64,000 bases of DNA from Caldifarciminota bacterium (GTDB lineage Bacteria; Hydrothermota; Hydrothermia; LBFQ01; DSFT01): NCBI GenBank assembly GCA_025060695.1, contig JANXBH010000001.1, forward strand, positions 120,565-184,564. Direction: 5' to 3'. Below the pieces are notes generated by a model. The model made no database searches and had not been told where the DNA came from. It saw only the letters and a program-made list of their open reading frames with translations. Shown piece by piece: positions 1 to 9,091 of the stretch; the first letter of the stretch is position 1; every line of letters starts with the position of its first letter. A program made the position numbers and the translations under genes.

Positions 1-10
1 AAAGCAACCT

Positions 11-16
11 TAAAAT
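11..16 (+). promoter_or_regulatory. -10 element, leaderless promoter of ccdA-like gene
   Basis: TAAAAT inside CCTTAAAATTTT, ending 8 nt before the ATG at 25. It matches the window-wide pattern CTTTA(A/T)AATTT placed one -10 distance from the start codon. The upstream sequence lies outside the window, so a -35 cannot be judged. Confidence 0.6.
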
Positions 17-24
17 TTTGAAAT

Positions 25-876
25 ATGGAAGAAGTAAATATTATTAGTGCCCTTATTGCAGGTTTCTTGTCATTTCTATCACCTTGTGTATTTCCACTTA
101 TCCCTGCATATATTTCGTATATTTCAGGTATTTCCATTAAGGACCTTTCAAATTCAAGAATTTCAACAAATACCATAGTAAATCTAATTTCCTTTATCTT
201 CGGATTTTCAATTATATTTATATTATTTGGTGCAAGTGCAACATTTATCGGTCAAGTACTTGCACAGAATAAGCTACTAATATCAAAGTTTGCAAGTTTA
301 GTAATTATTGTTTTTGGTTTAAATTTTATTGGAATTTTCAGATATAAAATTCAACTTCAACACAAAAAACTTATCAAAATTCTATCTTGGATAGTGTTAG
401 CACTATTAATTATAGCTTTTTACGATGTTTTCAAAAACTGGTTATTTCTTCTATTTTCAGTTATTTTAATTACTCTATTTAATTATTTGAATCTCATTGA
501 TTTTGAATTTTTAAACTATGAGAAGAAGCTAAATGTAAATACTACAAGAAGAGGTTTAGTATCTTCACTCATACTTGGAAGTTCATTTGCATTTGGCTGG
601 ACACCCTGCATAGGACCAATTTTAGCAAGTATATTATCACTTGCAGCAATTCAAGAGACTGTATATCAAGGTATTATACTTTTATCGTTCTATTCACTTG
701 GACTTGGTATTCCATTTTTCCTTGCAGGCATATTGACTGATGCTTTACTTAGAAGTGTAAAGTTTATGAAAAAATTTTTCGGTATAATTGAAGTCATTAG
801 TGGTATTTTACTGATAGTTATTGGTATACTTATATACAACGATGCATTCACAATATTTGCATCATTTTCTTCTTAA
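25..876 (+). CDS. ccdA: CcdA/DsbD-family thiol:disulfide transmembrane electron carrier
   Basis: Polytopic membrane protein of 283 residues with the paired cysteine motifs of the CcdA family: SPCVFPLIP (Cys21) and GWTPCIGP (Cys195), each in a transmembrane helix. The family passes reducing power from cytoplasmic thioredoxin across the inner membrane to periplasmic thiol proteins, often for cytochrome c maturation. It is longer than a minimal CcdA (about 230 residues), with extra hydrophobic sequence around residues 110-160. The start is fixed by a -10 element 8 nt upstream. The stop codon overlaps the convergent YfhO gene by 15 bp. The DsbC-like protein at 36812 and CcmH at 32420 could be partners, but they are far away. 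Family call secure; substrate inferred. Confidence 0.88.
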   Translation: MEEVNIISALIAGFLSFLSPCVFPLIPAYISYISGISIKDLSNSRISTNTIVNLISFIFGFSIIFILFGASATFIGQVLAQNKLLISKFASLVIIVFGLNFIGIFRYKIQLQHKKLIKILSWIVLALLIIAFYDVFKNWLFLLFSVILITLFNYLNLIDFEFLNYEKKLNVNTTRRGLVSSLILGSSFAFGWTPCIGPILASILSLAAIQETVYQGIILLSFYSLGLGIPFFLAGILTDALLRSVKFMKKFFGIIEVISGILLIVIGILIYNDAFTIFASFSS

Positions 877-3147
877 TGAGAATAATAATATGGAAAAGAC
901 TAAAACCATAAAAGTAAAAATGGAAATTATTAAAGACGAAATTTCTAATTTTGGTTCATATTTAAAAACTACTACATGACTTCCTTTATCTAATGCAATA
1001 GCCATTTGAAGATAGTTAACTATATAAATTTTCTTTTCTTTCCCATTAACGAAAGCTTTCCACTGCTTATGGTAATTATTGGAAAAGACTAAATATGCAG
1101 GATTTTCTAAGTCAACTTTAAGCTTTGCATAATTTTCAGATAAATTCATAACCTCAATATTTCCATTTATTTTATCTAAGTTTATTTTCTCAACCGGCTC
1201 ACTTTCAAAAATAAGCTTTCCTTGATAATTTCTTACATCCGAAATAGGATTATTTGAAACTTTGTACGAACTGGCTAAATAAAAAATAGGATAATAATTT
1301 GGATTTTCGTAAATTTCGTATATTCCATCATCGTATACCTTTTTATAGTTTCTTACATATTCCTGGAAAAGTTTTACAATTGGTTCGTCTGATACTTCTG
1401 GAAGTTTTTGTGTAATTACAAATCTAATAGATAGAACATCACTTAATTTAGGATTCTTTAGTATTTCAGTTGTTGTTGCAGGATTTAGCATAAGTCTATT
1501 TTCTGCTCCAATAATACTAAATAGTCTGTGAGGTTGAACTCCGTGATGACCACCAATTGTTCTAATTTCTTTTAGTGTAAAATAATTGTCATCTGTTCTG
1601 TATGCAAATGGAAATACATTAAAATAACCTTTTTGATTTTTTAAAAACATTACCACACTATCACTTTTGAATATATGCTCTTCGTTATCTACATATCTAA
1701 TAAAGTTCTTTGAAATTAAATATAGGTCAATACCACTTATAATGCTTAGAAATAAAACTAAGTTCCTATGGCTTATCCAATTATTTATGTGGGAAAGTAT
1801 TAGAACTGATGCTAATGTAGAGAATAAAAATGTCATAAATATAGAAAATCTTATTTTGTCAATTTCATACAAAACTATTTGGGCTTTATCAATAGGATTA
1901 TTAAATATGCCGTTTATCAAGGATTCAGATGAGAATAACCAGAAAATTAAAAGCGAAATTGGAATTAAAAATAGAAGTTTAGTATAAACTCTTGGATTTT
2001 CCTTTAAATTTTTTAGTGTAATAGCGGAAATTAAAATTGCGGAAAATACGCAAAGATAAAAAGCCATAGAAGGTGCTCTAAATTTTTGATATGCAGGTAG
2101 TACAGTCCATATGATTTTATATAAAAATGTAGAACCTCCAAGTGAAATAATTGAAAAGAAAACAAAAGAAAATATTAGAAAATTTCTTAGTCTGTTTTCT
2201 ATCTTGTTTAAAAAACTTAAAATAAAGAGTAAAAATACTACTATACCAAAGTATTCGGAATTTATTTTAAATGCATTAGGACCCCAATAGAATGAATAGT
2301 TAGTATCTTCTAATGAAAAACCACTAAATCCACCAATGAAAGAAGATATAAAATCTTGCCATCCAAGTGACCAAGTAGTAGCAAACTCATAACTTTCAAT
2401 TTGTCCTCTTTGAGAATAGTTAATAGTATAATCGTATATAGGTAGGAATTGACCAAAGAAAATTAGTATAGAAAGAAGCAAACTAAAAATGCCAAGAGAA
2501 AAAACCCTTATAAGTTTTTTATTATTTTCTTTAAAAACAAAATAGCTTTCATATAATACATAGAAAAATGTAAAAAGGACTAAGTAATAAATCATTTGAA
2601 TATGAGCATTTAGAGAAATTAAGCTTGTAAATAGTGATAAAAGCAAGGCATTTTTAAAGCTTGGATTTATGAAGATTTCTCTTAAATATAGAAAGTAAAA
2701 GGGAAGAATTGAAACTATTGCAAATTTTCCAAGATGACCACTATATAAATAACCAAAAAATATACCACTTAGCATAAAGGATACAGCGGAAAATAGTGCA
2801 ATAACTTTATCACTCAATATTCTATTTACCAAAATGAACATCCCAATACCTGCAATAATTAAATGAAAAATTATCCAATAGTTTAAAAAGAACTTTGCAG
2901 GCAAAATAATAAGTAATAGAAAAAATGGATAAAAACCAAATTGTAATGTTGGTATTGTAGGCATGCCATAAAAGATATAAGGATTCCAAAAAGGAAAACT
3001 TCCGCTTAGTATTTCTTTTCTTATAAACTCATAGAGATATATGCCATCAGTTATCGCATCGGTCATTATAAGTAGATTTCCAAGCAATGCTTTAAAAAGT
3101 AAAAATATTGGAATAATAGAAACTATTAGTATTTCTAAATTTTTCAT
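862..3147 (-). CDS. YfhO-family multispanning membrane protein
   Basis: 761 residues: a large N-terminal part of hydrophobic helices (residues 1 to about 475), then a soluble C-terminal domain and a last helix near residue 735-755. The order, the conserved NPYIFYGMP segment near the N-terminus and the C-terminal YLVFSNNYHKQWKAFV segment match the YfhO family (GT-C-like membrane proteins; B. subtilis YfhO is linked to lipoteichoic acid glycosylation). The acceptor here is unknown. It is a single-gene unit with its own -10 ending 10 nt before the ATG, and its 3' end overlaps ccdA. Family assignment good, function uncertain. Confidence 0.75.
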   Translation of the reverse strand: MKNLEILIVSIIPIFLLFKALLGNLLIMTDAITDGIYLYEFIRKEILSGSFPFWNPYIFYGMPTIPTLQFGFYPFFLLLIILPAKFFLNYWIIFHLIIAGIGMFILVNRILSDKVIALFSAVSFMLSGIFFGYLYSGHLGKFAIVSILPFYFLYLREIFINPSFKNALLLSLFTSLISLNAHIQMIYYLVLFTFFYVLYESYFVFKENNKKLIRVFSLGIFSLLLSILIFFGQFLPIYDYTINYSQRGQIESYEFATTWSLGWQDFISSFIGGFSGFSLEDTNYSFYWGPNAFKINSEYFGIVVFLLFILSFLNKIENRLRNFLIFSFVFFSIISLGGSTFLYKIIWTVLPAYQKFRAPSMAFYLCVFSAILISAITLKNLKENPRVYTKLLFLIPISLLIFWLFSSESLINGIFNNPIDKAQIVLYEIDKIRFSIFMTFLFSTLASVLILSHINNWISHRNLVLFLSIISGIDLYLISKNFIRYVDNEEHIFKSDSVVMFLKNQKGYFNVFPFAYRTDDNYFTLKEIRTIGGHHGVQPHRLFSIIGAENRLMLNPATTTEILKNPKLSDVLSIRFVITQKLPEVSDEPIVKLFQEYVRNYKKVYDDGIYEIYENPNYYPIFYLASSYKVSNNPISDVRNYQGKLIFESEPVEKINLDKINGNIEVMNLSENYAKLKVDLENPAYLVFSNNYHKQWKAFVNGKEKKIYIVNYLQMAIALDKGSHVVVFKYEPKLEISSLIISIFTFMVLVFSILLFSLRRK

Positions 3148-3157
3148 GATTTTGAGA

Positions 3158-3163
3158 ATTTTA
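3158..3163 (-). promoter_or_regulatory. -10 element of yfhO-like gene
   Basis: Minus-strand ACTTTAAAATTCT; TAAAAT ends 10 nt before the ATG at 3147, giving a leader of a few nucleotides at most. Confidence 0.55.
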
Positions 3164-3172
3164 AAGTTTTAG

Positions 3173-4150
3173 CTAACATATAGGCTCGTACAGGTTTTTC
3201 TTTACACATTCCTTGAACTTGTTTACCCTTTCCAATCTTAAAACTTTCCTACTTTCAGCTGACTTAAATCTTTCAATCTCATAGTCCCTCCAAGGATTAA
3301 ATTGCTTTAATGGCTCAACTGAAACAAAAGTCATATAACTACTTGCAACTTTATATCTTGTTGAAGTAAGTGGCTCTTCTTTTATTATTTTTACACCAAC
3401 TTCAATAGAGCGATGACCTACATAGTTTATACCAAGGTAGAAATGCAAGATATCTCCAGTTCTTACAGGACAAATAAAGTCAAACTCATCGATTGATGCA
3501 GTAAACGACGGGCTTTTCGCATACTGAACACTTAAAATTCCACCAAGCTCATCTAACTTCTCAAACAAATAACCTGCAAACATTGTATTAGAATATATAG
3601 TTTCATATGGAAAAACAAGTTTTGCAGAATACAAACTATAGGTAGGGACTTTTGATGTATCTAAGTCATTTATGTCTAATTTTCTATTCTTTATCCTTTC
3701 TAATCTATACGCCCTTTTTTTAAGACCCCATTCGTATATTTGTTTTTCTTTTTCATCCTTTGGGACAACTTTTATGTCTAGCTTTCTTGGTTTTCCGCTT
3801 TCATCCACTGCAACGTATCCAAAATGAGCAAGTGTGACTACTTTTAATTCATTATCCTTTGTTCTTTTAAATACAGTAACACCTACTTCTAAAGAACTAT
3901 TAAAAGTTGCCTGCACTCTTGATCTAAAAATAAGTGTATCTCCACTATGTACAGGTTCTATAAAATCTACGCTATCCATAGAGCCAATTACAACTGGTCC
4001 TTGTGCTACTTTATTTGCAGAAAGAAGACTTGCCTGACTTATAAGATATAACATTTTACCGCCAAACATTGTATTTGCAGGATTTATAAAATAAGGAAAC
4101 ACATATTCGTATATTTCTATAACTGTATCAGAAATATTTATTTCCTTCAT
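3173..4150 (-). CDS. Acyl-CoA thioesterase, tandem hotdog domains
   Basis: 325 residues with two acyl-CoA hotdog domains. The first (about residues 10-125) has NTMFGGKMLYLIS and SVDFIEPVHSGD. The second (about 165-290) has NTMFAGYLFEKLDELGG and EFDFICPVRTGD. This double-hotdog layout is typical of BFIT/ACOT-like thioesterases that hydrolyse acyl-CoAs to free acid and CoA. A TTG at 4156 is also in frame, but minus-strand TAAAAT at 4162-4157 abuts that TTG and sits 6 nt before the ATG at 4150, so 4150 is the better start. The promoter and first codons lie within the 3' end of rdgB (23 bp overlap). Substrate chain length cannot be read from sequence. Confidence 0.85.
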   Translation of the reverse strand: MKEINISDTVIEIYEYVFPYFINPANTMFGGKMLYLISQASLLSANKVAQGPVVIGSMDSVDFIEPVHSGDTLIFRSRVQATFNSSLEVGVTVFKRTKDNELKVVTLAHFGYVAVDESGKPRKLDIKVVPKDEKEKQIYEWGLKKRAYRLERIKNRKLDINDLDTSKVPTYSLYSAKLVFPYETIYSNTMFAGYLFEKLDELGGILSVQYAKSPSFTASIDEFDFICPVRTGDILHFYLGINYVGHRSIEVGVKIIKEEPLTSTRYKVASSYMTFVSVEPLKQFNPWRDYEIERFKSAESRKVLRLERVNKFKECVKKNLYEPIC

Positions 4151-4730
4151 CTTCAAATTTTAAACTTAGAAAATCTCTAAGCTTTTTTAATGCAATAGCT
4201 CTATGACTAATTTTATTTTTAACTTCCATTTCTATTTCCCCAAATGTTTTTCCAATTGGTTTATAGTAAAATATTGGGTCATAACCAAAACCTTTATCTC
4301 CTCTTATTTGAAAACCAATTTCACCCTCCACCTTTCCCTCAAATACATGGCTTTCACCGTTGTTATTTATAAACACAATGACACAATGAAAATACGCACT
4401 TCTATTTTCTTTATCTTTCATAAGTTCTAAGATTTTTTCTAAATAGTCTGGATTTCCTTTTTGAAACTCAGCTGAATGAACACCGGGAAAACCACCTAAC
4501 GCCTCTATAAAAATACCAGAATCATCAGATATTACTGGCATTCCTGTTATTTCATGAACTTTCTTTGCCTTAATTAGTGCATTTTCTAATAGCGTCTTTC
4601 CAGTTTCCTCTATTTGAATATCTAAACTTATATCTTCCAAAGACAGAAATTCTATATCCTTAAAGTCCTTGAAAAAATTTTTAATTTCTTCTATTTTATG
4701 TTTATTTCTTGAAGAAATTAGAATTTTCAG
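4128..4730 (-). CDS. rdgB: RdgB/HAM1 XTP/dITP pyrophosphatase, CTG start
   Basis: House-cleaning nucleotide pyrophosphatase that removes dITP, XTP and ITP. From the CTG at 4730 the protein is 200 residues, the normal family length. It begins LKILISSRNKHKIEEI, which matches the family N-terminus (KILLATxNxGKxxEI) that binds the triphosphate. Other family marks are DDSG at 69-72, GGFPGVHSAEF, GFGYDPIF and KNKISHRA. No ATG, GTG or TTG precedes this essential N-terminal motif in frame; the first TTG (4640) would delete 30 residues. The CTG lies 3 nt after the last nucleotide of tRNA-Tyr, with no Shine-Dalgarno sequence. Function very secure; start codon strongly implied by homology. Confidence 0.9.
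   Translation of the reverse strand: MKILISSRNKHKIEEIKNFFKDFKDIEFLSLEDISLDIQIEETGKTLLENALIKAKKVHEITGMPVISDDSGIFIEALGGFPGVHSAEFQKGNPDYLEKILELMKDKENRSAYFHCVIVFINNNGESHVFEGKVEGEIGFQIRGDKGFGYDPIFYYKPIGKTFGEIEMEVKNKISHRAIALKKLRDFLSLKFEDEGNKYF
4157..4162 (-). promoter_or_regulatory. -10 element embedded in rdgB 3' end
   Basis: Minus-strand AGTTTAAAATTTG; TAAAAT ends 6 nt before the thioesterase ATG at 4150. It lies inside rdgB coding sequence and argues against the in-frame TTG at 4156. Confidence 0.5.
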
Positions 4731-4733
4731 TAG

Positions 4734-4818
4734 TGGGCAGGGTAGGATTTGAACCTACGTAGGGCGTTAGCCCAGCAGGTTTACAGCCTGCCCCCGTTGG
4801 CCGCTTGGGTACCTGCCC
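4734..4818 (-). tRNA. tRNA-Tyr (GTA)
   Basis: Acceptor GGGCAGG pairs with CCTGCCC, discriminator A, CCA not encoded. Anticodon stem-loop GCAGG-CTGTAAA-CCTGC gives anticodon GTA. It has a long class II variable arm (bacterial tRNA-Tyr) and T arm TAGGTTCAAATCCTA. It lies 4 nt downstream of tRNA-Thr and 3 nt upstream of the rdgB start, so all three are probably co-transcribed. Confidence 0.95.
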
Positions 4819-4822
4819 AAAA

Positions 4823-4895
4823 AGCCAGCGGGCGGACTCGAACCGCCGACCTGCTGATTACAAATCAGCCGCTCTACCAACTGAGCTACGCTGGC
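4823..4895 (-). tRNA. tRNA-Thr (TGT)
   Basis: 73 nt cloverleaf: acceptor GCCAGCG/CGCTGGC, D arm AGCTCAGTTGGTAGAGC, anticodon loop TTTGTAA (TGT), T arm GGCGGTTCGAGTCCGCC. The discriminator is T and CCA is not encoded. First gene of a Thr-Tyr-rdgB unit on the minus strand. Confidence 0.95.
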
Positions 4896-4901
4896 AAGGC
4901 T

Positions 4902-4915
4902 TTATAATTTTAAAG
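4902..4915. promoter_or_regulatory. Near-palindromic bidirectional promoter
   Basis: The box TTTATAATTTTAAA (preceded by C, followed by G) reads as CTTTATAATTTT on plus and CTTTAAAATTAT on minus. Plus TATAAT (4903-4908) ends 8 nt before the ATG at 4917. Minus TAAAAT (4912-4907) ends 11 nt before tRNA-Thr. Only 21 bp separate the divergent genes, so both -10 elements overlap on the same base pairs. Confidence 0.6.
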
Positions 4916-4916
4916 T

Positions 4917-7900
4917 ATGCTTACATTACTTTTTAACCTTTCGTTTTATTATAACGAGCAAAATATTAAAAAACTTCCCATTCTATTTGAAGAAGGTTAT
5001 CCACAAATTCCATATGACTATAGACTTATTGAAATTCCTGAAAATGCAAAGAATATAAAAATTAAAAACACTTACTACCAGAAAAGTTTATACCAGTCCA
5101 ATGCTATTTTAAAATACAACGACAAGATATACTACTTTGATAGAACAGGAGCGTTAAAGACTATTGATATTCCAAGAATAAACATAGGAAATAGGTTTCC
5201 GAAATCTCCTATTGAAATAAGAAGTATTGGTTATTTCAGAGAAAAGAAATATGTTCTTGTTTTTATCTATCCTATCGTTTATGAAAATGGAAATTTGTAT
5301 TTAAATGAAGTTATTTCCTTTGATATTGAATATGAAGAAGAACAAAGGAACTATAGTATTAGACCATTGCCCGATAGCTTGGACTATGCGATATTAACGA
5401 TAAGTTTGTTAAAAGAGCCTTTCGATTCTATTGCGCACCTTTCAAGAATAAGAGGCTTTAGAACTGAAGTTTTTTTAGTAGATACTATAAAAGAAAATCC
5501 TGAGAAAATAAGAAACTTCATAATTGAGCTTTATAGAACATTTGGTATAAAATATTTACTAATTGGAGCGGATGCAAGTATAGTTAAGCCTTGGAGATTT
5601 CAAGTAAGTTTTTATGATGCCGATCAATCCTTTTTGACAGGTCCTGATGTCCATACGGACTATCCATATTCCGCACTTGATGGAAACTATATAAATGGTA
5701 AAAAGTGGAAAATGGGAGATAGTGTAATAGACCCGTTTGCAGACATTGGCATAGGTAGATTACCTGTAATTAATACCTACGAAGTTTTTAACTACTATAG
5801 AAAATTAAAGGACTGGACATTTAACTTTCAAGGAAATACCAATAGCTTTGCTTGTCTTGAAAGTGAAATTGCACTTAACTACTTCGGTAATTATTGCGAA
5901 CATATTGTATTAGCCTCCAATTTACCAAAAATCACAAGACTTTATGAACCTTTCTTCAATGGTCAACTAACTCCTCAAATACTTTTTGACTCACTAAATA
6001 CAAACAAACCACAATTTTTCTTCTATATAGGACATGCTAATGGTTTTTATATTGCGTCAAGCTATGCAAATCCAACCTATTATGTAGGGATACAGGACTT
6101 CTATAATGCTTCTTTAAACTATAGTGCTCCATATATTGCGATGTTTGGAGGATGTTGGACAGGAGACTTGGAACATACTGCACTCGTAAAGAACATACTT
6201 ACTATGCCTGAAAGAGGTTCTATATTTTCTATTGGAGCAAGCAAACTTGATAATACAGGTTCTGAAACTGCAAGAGGTATGAATTTCTTTTACGCATTCA
6301 ACAGTTATAATGCTAAAACAATAGGAGATGCATATTTGCATATGGTTATGGGATTTGCAGGCTCACTATTTGGTGTATATTCTAAATTGAACATGTTCGG
6401 AGATCCTACTATTGAACCTTATTTCAATGGGAAAAATTACATTAGTGCAAACCATGACAATTCATTTTCAGATTCGCTTATTATAAATACAATACCTAAT
6501 GCAAGAGTTTTGCTATATGATGGAGAATTATATGTCTATACTAAATCTAACAATTCAGGTAAAGCAATTTTAAGATATAATAGTAATCAAGCGAAAACAC
6601 TATTGCTCTCTATTTCAAAACCATCGCATATTCCATATTATACTTATGTAAACTACTATCCTTCAGAAGTTATATTAGATAGTATTTCACTAAATTCAAA
6701 TTCTGTAATTCCGGGAAATACGTACGAATTGAAATTCTATCTTTCTAATATTAGTTCAAATAATATAAATGTAAACTTTAAGGTAAAATTCAATAATGCT
6801 ATTCCTGACAGTATAGTTCAAAACTTAGATTTTAGCCCTCAAGAAAGTCAAATTATTAGCTCAACAATTACAATCAAACCTGATGCAAAGAACCTTTTAG
6901 TATCTATATTTATAAATAACAATCTGATTAAGAGATTCTCCTATATAGTGCAAAAACCTGAAATAAAGTTAGTTGGAGTAAAATGGGAAAATGATAGTAT
7001 AGCCTTGGACATTTATAACAAATCAAATATTAATATATATAATATTGAACTGAAGTTCCTGTCCTCAAATGTAAGCAAAACACTTGATTCTATAAGTGCA
7101 AAATCCAATACTTCTTATACTACCAAATTACCAAGAATATCAAATAATCCAAAACTCGTAATATCTTACGCAGGGAAACAAGATACCTACAATTTAAACT
7201 ACCAGCTTCCATTAAATCCTCCTCAATTTTACTTATTTCCAAGAAGAGAGGGTATATATATAACTTTTGATACTTTGGACAATAGCTCAAGGTTCTATAA
7301 AATTTACAGAGCAAAGAGTCCAAATGGAGAATATAAATTTATTGATATAACCAATGAACTCTCAAAACTACATATGGATTATGTAGATAGCTTTGAGTTT
7401 TACTATTACAAAATTTCAAGCTTAGATTTTTACTACAACGAAGGGTATATATCTAACTACAAATCTCAAATAAAGAGTCCAAACTATAGTATATATAGAC
7501 CTACCTATTTACCACAGCAGGGAGAAGTTCCACCGATAATTGGGAAATTTAATAGTTTAGAACAAAACAAGCAAGTTTTAGTATTTTCACCGATTTATGC
7601 AAGTTTTTATAACCATCAAGGTATTAATTTTAATGACTATCCAAAAGAACTAAAATTTAGGGCACTTTCAAGCGCTCTTTCAGACATTGATGGAGATGGA
7701 ATAAATGAAGCAATAGTTTCAGCACAGAAAGATGGAAAGTCATTTCTACTATTGGTAAAATTAGACAAAATTGATACTATATTTATATCAAACTATTGGG
7801 GTGATGTTTCAATATATAACAAAGGTTTAGTTATTGCTAACTTTATAGGTGATACACTTCCTGAGATAGCACTTAAAACTTATTACTCTGACGGTAATAA

Positions 7901-9062
7901 CTATAAACAAAGAATTATTATAATCGACCCAAGAACAGAGAGTATAGTAAATGAATTTAAGTATTTCAAAGGAAACGTATCAGCCAATTGGGATATATGT
8001 GCAAGTGATTTTGATTATGATAAGATGTATGAAGTAGTGTTTTTGGACTCAATGGGTTTTCTTCATATTAAAAAAACAAACGGACAAAGTATAAATAATT
8101 TTCCAATTGATATAAAACCTTATCTTCCATCTTCAAATATTGATAACTTGGGTCAGTTTTCTTGTGCGATAGATGCCAAGAACAATAAAATAATATTAGG
8201 AAGTACGATGTCAGGAACACTTAACATCATTCTCATAAATGTGAATAGTGGAATGGTTGAGATGGTCCAAAGTATAAATCAATTTATAAATAATAATCCT
8301 ATTGACAATTTTGCACTATCACTTGGAGACTTAGATAACAATCAAATACCAGAAATTATTCTAATTACAAATCACAATTACTATCATTCAAAATACATAC
8401 TTATTATTAAACAAAATGGTAGTTTACTTACAAAATTTACTGGTCCTGAAAAAGATTGGGTTTGGTATTCACCTGCAAGCATAGTAGATATATGGAATGA
8501 CAACAAAATAGAGTTGGTAATTAGTCTTCCAAGAAGAGTATTTATACTAACTTATCAAGATAGTCTATTTCATAATTTTGGTTCACCTATATTACTTGCG
8601 GACGACACACTACCTGAAGGTTATCCATATTATTCACCTATATTTGAGGATATAGATAATAATAACAAAGTAGAAATGTTCGTAATGCAGTTATCAAATC
8701 CCTTATACTCTTTTGATTTGGGAATAGCTGGGAAAATTCAATGGAATGGAAATAGAGCAAATCCTTTAAATACAGCGGAATGGGGGAAAAGAGAGTATAC
8801 CACAGTGGAAGAAAAACTTTCTAACTATGTAAAGTTTAACTCCAAGTTATTCGCAATTGAATATAACTTAATTAGAACTGAAAACTATGTGCTTAGAATT
8901 TATGATATTTCAGGAAGAGAAGTTTATGAAGACAAAGGAAATATAGAAGGAAAGGGTGTTTTGGAACTTAGAAAATTAAAATTAAAGACTGGAATTTACA
9001 TAGTAGATTTTCATTCGGATAATTATAAATTAAGGACAAAAGCCTTAAATCTTGGTTTATAA
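4917..9062 (+). CDS. Gingipain-like C25 cysteine protease with FG-GAP repeats and T9SS sorting domain
   Basis: 1381 residues, secreted. A propeptide-like region is followed by a C25 (gingipain) domain with the catalytic pair in FYIGHANGF (His373) and MFGGCWTGDLE (Cys413). Ig-like beta regions follow (about 520-770), then repeated calcium-binding FG-GAP-type strands such as DIDGDGINEA, DFDYDKMYEV, DLDNNQIPEI and DIDNNNKVEM (about 930-1290). The last ~65 residues (YVLRIYDISGREV, then GIYIVDF) look like a type A T9SS C-terminal sorting signal. The protein would cross the inner membrane by Sec and the outer membrane by T9SS. The N-terminus MLTLLFNLSFYY is a very short, uncharged signal. Start set by TATAAT 8 nt upstream. 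No T9SS core genes lie in the window. Confidence 0.85.
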   Translation: MLTLLFNLSFYYNEQNIKKLPILFEEGYPQIPYDYRLIEIPENAKNIKIKNTYYQKSLYQSNAILKYNDKIYYFDRTGALKTIDIPRINIGNRFPKSPIEIRSIGYFREKKYVLVFIYPIVYENGNLYLNEVISFDIEYEEEQRNYSIRPLPDSLDYAILTISLLKEPFDSIAHLSRIRGFRTEVFLVDTIKENPEKIRNFIIELYRTFGIKYLLIGADASIVKPWRFQVSFYDADQSFLTGPDVHTDYPYSALDGNYINGKKWKMGDSVIDPFADIGIGRLPVINTYEVFNYYRKLKDWTFNFQGNTNSFACLESEIALNYFGNYCEHIVLASNLPKITRLYEPFFNGQLTPQILFDSLNTNKPQFFFYIGHANGFYIASSYANPTYYVGIQDFYNASLNYSAPYIAMFGGCWTGDLEHTALVKNILTMPERGSIFSIGASKLDNTGSETARGMNFFYAFNSYNAKTIGDAYLHMVMGFAGSLFGVYSKLNMFGDPTIEPYFNGKNYISANHDNSFSDSLIINTIPNARVLLYDGELYVYTKSNNSGKAILRYNSNQAKTLLLSISKPSHIPYYTYVNYYPSEVILDSISLNSNSVIPGNTYELKFYLSNISSNNINVNFKVKFNNAIPDSIVQNLDFSPQESQIISSTITIKPDAKNLLVSIFINNNLIKRFSYIVQKPEIKLVGVKWENDSIALDIYNKSNINIYNIELKFLSSNVSKTLDSISAKSNTSYTTKLPRISNNPKLVISYAGKQDTYNLNYQLPLNPPQFYLFPRREGIYITFDTLDNSSRFYKIYRAKSPNGEYKFIDITNELSKLHMDYVDSFEFYYYKISSLDFYYNEGYISNYKSQIKSPNYSIYRPTYLPQQGEVPPIIGKFNSLEQNKQVLVFSPIYASFYNHQGINFNDYPKELKFRALSSALSDIDGDGINEAIVSAQKDGKSFLLLVKLDKIDTIFISNYWGDVSIYNKGLVIANFIGDTLPEIALKTYYSDGNNYKQRIIIIDPRTESIVNEFKYFKGNVSANWDICASDFDYDKMYEVVFLDSMGFLHIKKTNGQSINNFPIDIKPYLPSSNIDNLGQFSCAIDAKNNKIILGSTMSGTLNIILINVNSGMVEMVQSINQFINNNPIDNFALSLGDLDNNQIPEIILITNHNYYHSKYILIIKQNGSLLTKFTGPEKDWVWYSPASIVDIWNDNKIELVISLPRRVFILTYQDSLFHNFGSPILLADDTLPEGYPYYSPIFEDIDNNNKVEMFVMQLSNPLYSFDLGIAGKIQWNGNRANPLNTAEWGKREYTTVEEKLSNYVKFNSKLFAIEYNLIRTENYVLRIYDISGREVYEDKGNIEGKGVLELRKLKLKTGIYIVDFHSDNYKLRTKALNLGL

Positions 9063-9076
9063 ATAAACATATCCTT

Positions 9077-9082
9077 TATAAT
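9077..9082 (+). promoter_or_regulatory. -10 element of membrane protein gene
   Basis: TATAAT in TCCTTTATAATTTC, ending 9 nt before the ATG at 9092. It gives this gene its own start site just behind the protease gene. Confidence 0.55.
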
Positions 9083-9091
9083 TTCAACACT

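Noticed and set aside
1667-1987. Plus-strand ORF of 106 residues within the yfhO-like gene
   Set aside because: Antisense frame of a membrane protein gene with no promoter or conserved motif.
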